A stretch of DNA of 64,000 nt from Roseivirga sp. (GTDB lineage Bacteria > Bacteroidota > Bacteroidia > Cytophagales > Cyclobacteriaceae): positions 1,334,001-1,398,000 of the forward strand of contig JAGYIY010000001.1 of NCBI GenBank assembly GCA_018402485.1, given 5' to 3'. Made by a program: the position numbers and the translations under genes. The notes below the pieces were generated by a model. The model saw nothing but the letters and a program-made list of their open reading frames with translations. It was not told the origin of the DNA and did no database searches. Below are positions 61,228 to 64,000 of this stretch, piece by piece (positions within the stretch are counted from its first letter, which is position 1; the number at the start of each line of letters is the position of its first letter).

Positions 61228-61788
61228 TTAAACGGTCATTATTTCTTTTTCTTTGTGCTCCAAAAGATCATCAAGTTTTTTGGTATAAACATCTGTCAAA
61301 GATTGAACTTTATCCTCTGCTGCTCGGATATTGTCTTCAGCAGCACCATCTTTCAATAGCTTCTTAAGGTCATCGTTAGCCTCTTTTCGAGCATTTCGAA
61401 TACTAACCTTACCTTCTTCAGTAATGGTTTTCGACTGTTTGACCAACTGAATTCTTCTTTCCTCAGTGAGTGTGGGAACATTGATGATAATATTTTCTCC
61501 ATCATTTTGAGGATTTAGGCCTAAGTCACTATTGATGATGGCCTTTTCTACATCACTAATTATGGACCTCTCCCAAGGTTTTACAAAAATAGTCCTGGCA
61601 TCTGGTGTAGTAATAGAAGCTACTTGATTAATGGGGGTAGGAGTGCCATAGTATTCTACCAACAGGCCATCAAGCATACTTGGCATGGCTTTGCCAGCCC
61701 TTACCTTGGTCAATTCACTCTTGGCATGGCTGATGGCTTTGTCCATCAATTCTTTTGCCGCATCTAAATATATTTCTATCTCTTCCAT
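61228..61788 (-). CDS. frr: Ribosome recycling factor
   Basis: A 186-residue factor that splits post-termination ribosomes with EF-G. Starts MEEIEIYLDAAKELMDKAIS; motifs LTKVRAGKAMPSMLDGLLVEYYG, PINQVASITTPDARTIFVKPW and LTEERRIQLVKQ. A longer frame from 61815 would overlap the pyrH end, and its first nine residues have no counterpart in the family, so ATG at 61788 is preferred. It is the last gene of the biotin-carrier/pyrH/frr unit. Confidence 0.95.
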   Translation of the reverse strand: MEEIEIYLDAAKELMDKAISHAKSELTKVRAGKAMPSMLDGLLVEYYGTPTPINQVASITTPDARTIFVKPWERSIISDVEKAIINSDLGLNPQNDGENIIINVPTLTEERRIQLVKQSKTITEEGKVSIRNARKEANDDLKKLLKDGAAEDNIRAAEDKVQSLTDVYTKKLDDLLEHKEKEIMTV

Positions 61789-61795
61789 TTTAAGC

Positions 61796-62503
61796 TTAAC
61801 TAATAAGTGTTCCAAGTGGGGCTTTATCCACTACGATTTTTTCTAGGTTTCCCGGTTCATTCATATCAAACACAATGATAGGTACATTATTTTCTTTACA
61901 CAACGTAAAGGCCGTCATGTCCATGATGTGGTAACCACCGCTGATGACTTCATTGAAGCTAAGTTTTTCAAATTTCTTAGCGGTTTTATCTTTTTCAGGA
62001 TCGGCTGTATAAACACCATCAACACGGGTGCCCTTTAACACCACATCTGCTTCAATTTCTATGGCCCTCAGGCTAGCTGTTGAATCTGTCGTAAAATAAG
62101 GATTCCCAATCCCAGCACCAAAAATAACAATTCTTCCCTTTTCGAGATGGCGAACGGCTCGTCTTCTTATGAATGGCTCGCATACCGCTTCCATCTTAAT
62201 ACCCGACATCAGTCGGGTGTACATTCCGTGTTTTTCTAATGTGCTCTGTATCGCCATGGCGTTGATTACTGTGGCTAACATACCCATGTAGTCGCCTTGT
62301 ACCCTGTCTATTCCAGAAGATTCAGCCTGAACTCCTCGATAAATATTTCCACCACCAATGACAATGGCAATTTCTATATCATGCTCATGTATTTTTTTGA
62401 TATCTAGTGCATATTGTTCAATGCGTTGGGGATCGATACCATAATTCTGATTACCCATGAGTGCCTCACCGCTTAACTTTAATAGAATTCTTTTGTATGC
62501 CAT
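61796..62503 (-). CDS. pyrH: UMP kinase
   Basis: A 235-residue amino-acid-kinase-family enzyme: [51 protein letters not shown] and [22 protein letters not shown]. It phosphorylates UMP to UDP and is hexameric and allosterically regulated in bacteria. It lies 12 bp after the biotin carrier gene and 7 bp before frr; the pyrH-frr pair is widely conserved. Confidence 0.96.
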   Translation of the reverse strand: MAYKRILLKLSGEALMGNQNYGIDPQRIEQYALDIKKIHEHDIEIAIVIGGGNIYRGVQAESSGIDRVQGDYMGMLATVINAMAIQSTLEKHGMYTRLMSGIKMEAVCEPFIRRRAVRHLEKGRIVIFGAGIGNPYFTTDSTASLRAIEIEADVVLKGTRVDGVYTADPEKDKTAKKFEKLSFNEVISGGYHIMDMTAFTLCKENNVPIIVFDMNEPGNLEKIVVDKAPLGTLIS

Positions 62504-62515
62504 ATGTGGTTATAA

Positions 62516-63013
62516 TTAAAATTGAATGAGTATTTGATTTTTTTCTACGCTGTCGCCTTTTTGGGTAGTGATGTCACTGACGATACCTTCCCCCTCTGCT
62601 TTTAAAACATTTTCCATTTTCATGGCTTCTAAAATAAGGAGGGGTTGTCCTTTTTTTACTTCATCACCCACCTTAACGGTAATGTCCAAGACTAACCCCG
62701 GCATAGGTGCTTTGAGATCCTTAACAGCGGCGGTAGCCAAGGTGTCCATTCCCATGTCTGCCAAAAGTAGATCCATCTTATCTTTAAACACAAAGCTATA
62801 AATGCGGTGGTTGATTTTTACACTAACCTTTTTCTGTTCCGTATCCATTTCAACAAGTTCAGCCCTGAAATTTTTAGAACCTTTTAAAATGAAAAAGGTA
62901 TGATTGCTTTCTGGTTTCAATTCCCAAGCATAAGCATGCTCATTAATAAAAAGCTGGTCCTTTTGGAATGAGATATTAAATGGTTTGCCTGCTTTGGAAA
63001 GGGTTTGGTACAT
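62516..63013 (-). CDS. Biotin/lipoyl carrier protein
   Basis: A 165-residue protein. The C-terminal half is a biotinyl domain: PMPGLVLDITVKVGDEVKKGQPLLILEAMKMENVLKAEGEG, with the biotin lysine in EAMKMEN. The N-terminal half (NISFQKDQLFINEHAYAWELKP) is a beta-rich accessory domain seen in carriers of acyl-CoA carboxylases and oxaloacetate decarboxylases. The carboxylase partner is not in this window. A -7 box TATATTTG lies upstream at 63078-63085. Confidence 0.88.
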   Translation of the reverse strand: MYQTLSKAGKPFNISFQKDQLFINEHAYAWELKPESNHTFFILKGSKNFRAELVEMDTEQKKVSVKINHRIYSFVFKDKMDLLLADMGMDTLATAAVKDLKAPMPGLVLDITVKVGDEVKKGQPLLILEAMKMENVLKAEGEGIVSDITTQKGDSVEKNQILIQF

Positions 63014-63077
63014 CTTGGTTATTATTGAACTTAATGATCTGTACTGATATTCAACAGAATCAAATTGTCTAAACGCT

Positions 63078-63085
63078 CAAATATA
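63078..63085 (-). promoter_or_regulatory. -7 promoter box of the biotin carrier/pyrH/frr operon
   Basis: On the minus strand TATATTTG matches TAnnTTTG exactly, about 65 bp upstream of the ATG at 63013. A -33 element at 19-21 bp is not obvious. Between here and the tRNA promoter at 63234 I see nothing else. Confidence 0.45.
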
Positions 63086-63233
63086 AAGACATTTTTTTTG
63101 AGATAGCATGAAATAACAAAGGACTTCTCATCGCTCATCTTTTATACAAGATGTTCTTCAATCATCTCTTTCTTGCGTTCAGGAGAGCTTTTTTCGGGGG
63201 GAAATAAAAACGATCATCTTTTTAAAGCAAATG

Positions 63234-63264
63234 TTTGATAAATATTAAAAAGGGTCTAATTTTG
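63234..63264 (+). promoter_or_regulatory. Promoter of the tRNA-Tyr/Gly/Thr-tuf operon
   Basis: TTTG at 63234-63237 and TAATTTTG at 63257-63264 are separated by exactly 19 bp, the canonical Bacteroidota -33/-7 arrangement and the best promoter match in the window. Transcription should begin near 63270, 54 bp before tRNA-Tyr. A short inverted repeat AACCC-AGA-GGGTT with a T-run follows at 63274-63291. Confidence 0.7.
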
Positions 63265-63323
63265 CATTCCCTTAACCCAGAGGGTTTTTTTATGTCGTTC
63301 TTTACAATGGGTAAAATTTAAAC

Positions 63324-63406
63324 GGGGGGATACCAAAGCGGCCAACTGGGACGGACTGTAAATCCGTTGTCTTATGACTTCGCAGGTTCGAATCCTGCTC
63401 CCCCCA
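63324..63406 (+). tRNA. tRNA-Tyr (GTA)
   Basis: An 83-nt tRNA with a long variable arm. Acceptor GGGGGGA pairs with TCCCCCC; anticodon stem-loop ACGGACTGTAAATCCGT gives anticodon GTA; the T-arm is GCAGGTTCGAATCCTGC. The CCA tail is not encoded. Confidence 0.95.
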
Positions 63407-63469
63407 CACAGCACTTTATTTTTAGAGTGCCAGTTTGCAAATTGACAAGGTTAATTTGCAAATGAAAAA

Positions 63470-63542
63470 GCGGGTGTAGCTCAGTTGGTAGAGCGACAGC
63501 CTTCCAAGCTGTAGGTCGCCGGTTCGAACCTGGTCACCCGCT
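63470..63542 (+). tRNA. tRNA-Gly (TCC)
   Basis: A 73-nt tRNA. Acceptor GCGGGTG pairs with CACCCGC; D-arm GCTCAGTTGGTAGAGC; anticodon stem-loop CAGCCTTCCAAGCTG gives TCC; T-arm CCGGTTCGAACCTGG. No encoded CCA. Confidence 0.95.
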
Positions 63543-63607
63543 CTGACCAAGAGTTAGCAAGTTTGGAGTTTTAAGTTCATCTTGAACCTTTGAACTGAAG
63601 ACTTTAA

Positions 63608-63679
63608 GCCGATGTAGCTCAGGGGTAGAGCGCTTCCTTGGTAAGGAAGAGGTCACGAGTTCAATTCTCGTCATTGGCT
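63608..63679 (+). tRNA. tRNA-Thr (GGT)
   Basis: A 72-nt tRNA. Acceptor GCCGATG pairs with CATTGGC (one G-U); D-arm GCTCAGGGGTAGAGC; anticodon stem-loop CTTCCTTGGTAAGGAAG gives GGT; T-arm ACGAGTTCAATTCTCGT. No encoded CCA. Followed 77 bp later by tuf. Confidence 0.95.
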
Positions 63680-63756
63680 CAATAAAGAGAGTATAACGCG
63701 TCAAAATGGCGCTGATTTTGTATTAAATAAAACGTTAATATTAACTAATTTCAAAC

Positions 63757-64000
63757 ATGGCTAAAGAAACCTTTGACCGTTCCAAGCCGCACGTTAATAT
63801 TGGTACTATCGGTCACGTAGACCACGGTAAGACCACTTTAACTGCTGCGATTACTAAAGTATTGGCAGACGCTGGTCTTGCCGAAAACCGTGATTTCTCA
63901 TCAATTGACAATGCTCCTGAAGAGAAAGAAAGAGGGATTACAATCAACTCCTCTCACGTTGAGTATCAAACTGAAAACAGACATTATGCGCACGTTGACT
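63757..64000 (+). CDS. tuf: Elongation factor Tu (5' part only)
   Basis: The first 81 codons of EF-Tu: [21 protein letters not shown]-loop [14 protein letters not shown] and the effector region [21 protein letters not shown]-Tu delivers aminoacyl-tRNA to the ribosome. It follows three tRNA genes in one likely transcript, the usual Bacteroidota tufB-like context. The gene runs off the right edge. Confidence 0.97.
   Translation, partial: MAKETFDRSKPHVNIGTIGHVDHGKTTLTAAITKVLADAGLAENRDFSSIDNAPEEKERGITINSSHVEYQTENRHYAHVD

Noticed and set aside
61789..61815. Nine-residue N-terminal extension of ribosome recycling factor
   Set aside because: Overlaps the pyrH end and makes frr longer than the family norm.
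1..64000. Mobile elements, CRISPR arrays or prophage
   Set aside because: No transposase, integrase, terminal inverted repeats with target duplications, or spaced direct repeats were seen in a reading of both strands.

Overview
The window is a gene-dense, low-GC chromosomal segment from a bacterium of the phylum Bacteroidota, most likely a member of the order Cytophagales. Evidence for the phylum: Bacteroidota-restricted families (DUF4295, DUF4290, DUF5522, DUF6428, DUF5686 with a carboxypeptidase-like regulatory domain, DUF3078), gliding genes gldA and a gldF-gldG fusion, promoters of the TAnnTTTG type, few Shine-Dalgarno sequences, and the tRNA-Tyr/Gly/Thr-tuf cluster. The order is an inference from gene content only. 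No insertion sequence, prophage, integron or CRISPR array was seen.

Layout. 1-1795 (minus): 5' part of rimO, then ftsY, a DUF4295 gene and rpmG. 1914-7726 (minus): moaC, a five-gene arsenic-resistance operon (arsR, DUF6428, arsenate reductase, ACR3 pump, TauE/SafE permease) and a secreted aminopeptidase P. rpmB follows at 7752-7991, so these seven genes sit between two ribosomal genes that are normally neighbours. 8346-10544: two PH-domain membrane proteins and a DUF5522 protein. 10620-17822: ornithine aminotransferase, an outer-membrane beta-barrel protein, DUF4870, hemB, a fatty acid desaturase and a GroES-like protein. 18066-25388: cytosolic aminopeptidase P, glycosyltransferase 9, then a plus-strand run of M16 peptidase, O-methyltransferase, LysM lytic transglycosylase and DUF3078.

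25389-27160 is dnaX, split over two frames by an A10 run in the mRNA, consistent with programmed frameshifting that yields gamma and tau. 27439-27804 is tmRNA followed by a clear terminator. 27889-33906: a PIF1-like helicase, a small zinc-ribbon protein and the gliding ABC transporter genes. 33907-37050: rhodanese, dnaN and small unknown genes. 37030-40958 (minus) is a housekeeping operon nusB-ytxH-DUF1573-yajC-ybbR-coaE. 41017-50183: leucine dehydrogenase, an ABC exporter preceded by a possible leader peptide, a VIT-type transporter, murA (Asp in place of the catalytic Cys), DUF4290, a UvrD helicase and a glycosyltransferase.

50343-61183 (plus): an ECF sigma factor with a putative anti-sigma factor, gmk, nadD, truA, a second ABC exporter, a membrane-anchored unknown, a DUF5686 outer-membrane protein, a DsbA-like protein and a penicillin-acylase-family lipoprotein. 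61228-63013 (minus): biotin carrier protein, pyrH and frr. 63324-64000 (plus): tRNA-Tyr, tRNA-Gly, tRNA-Thr and the start of tuf.

Most of the window is core genome. The features most worth a second look are the arsenic cluster inside the L28/L33 locus with its nested operator, the dnaX slippery run, the GldF-GldG fusion, the leader ORF before the ABC exporter, a nearly leaderless sigma-factor gene, and a GroES-like paralogue. I found no large unknown multi-gene system. Function assignments come from recognised motifs and family resemblance read by eye, not from database searches.
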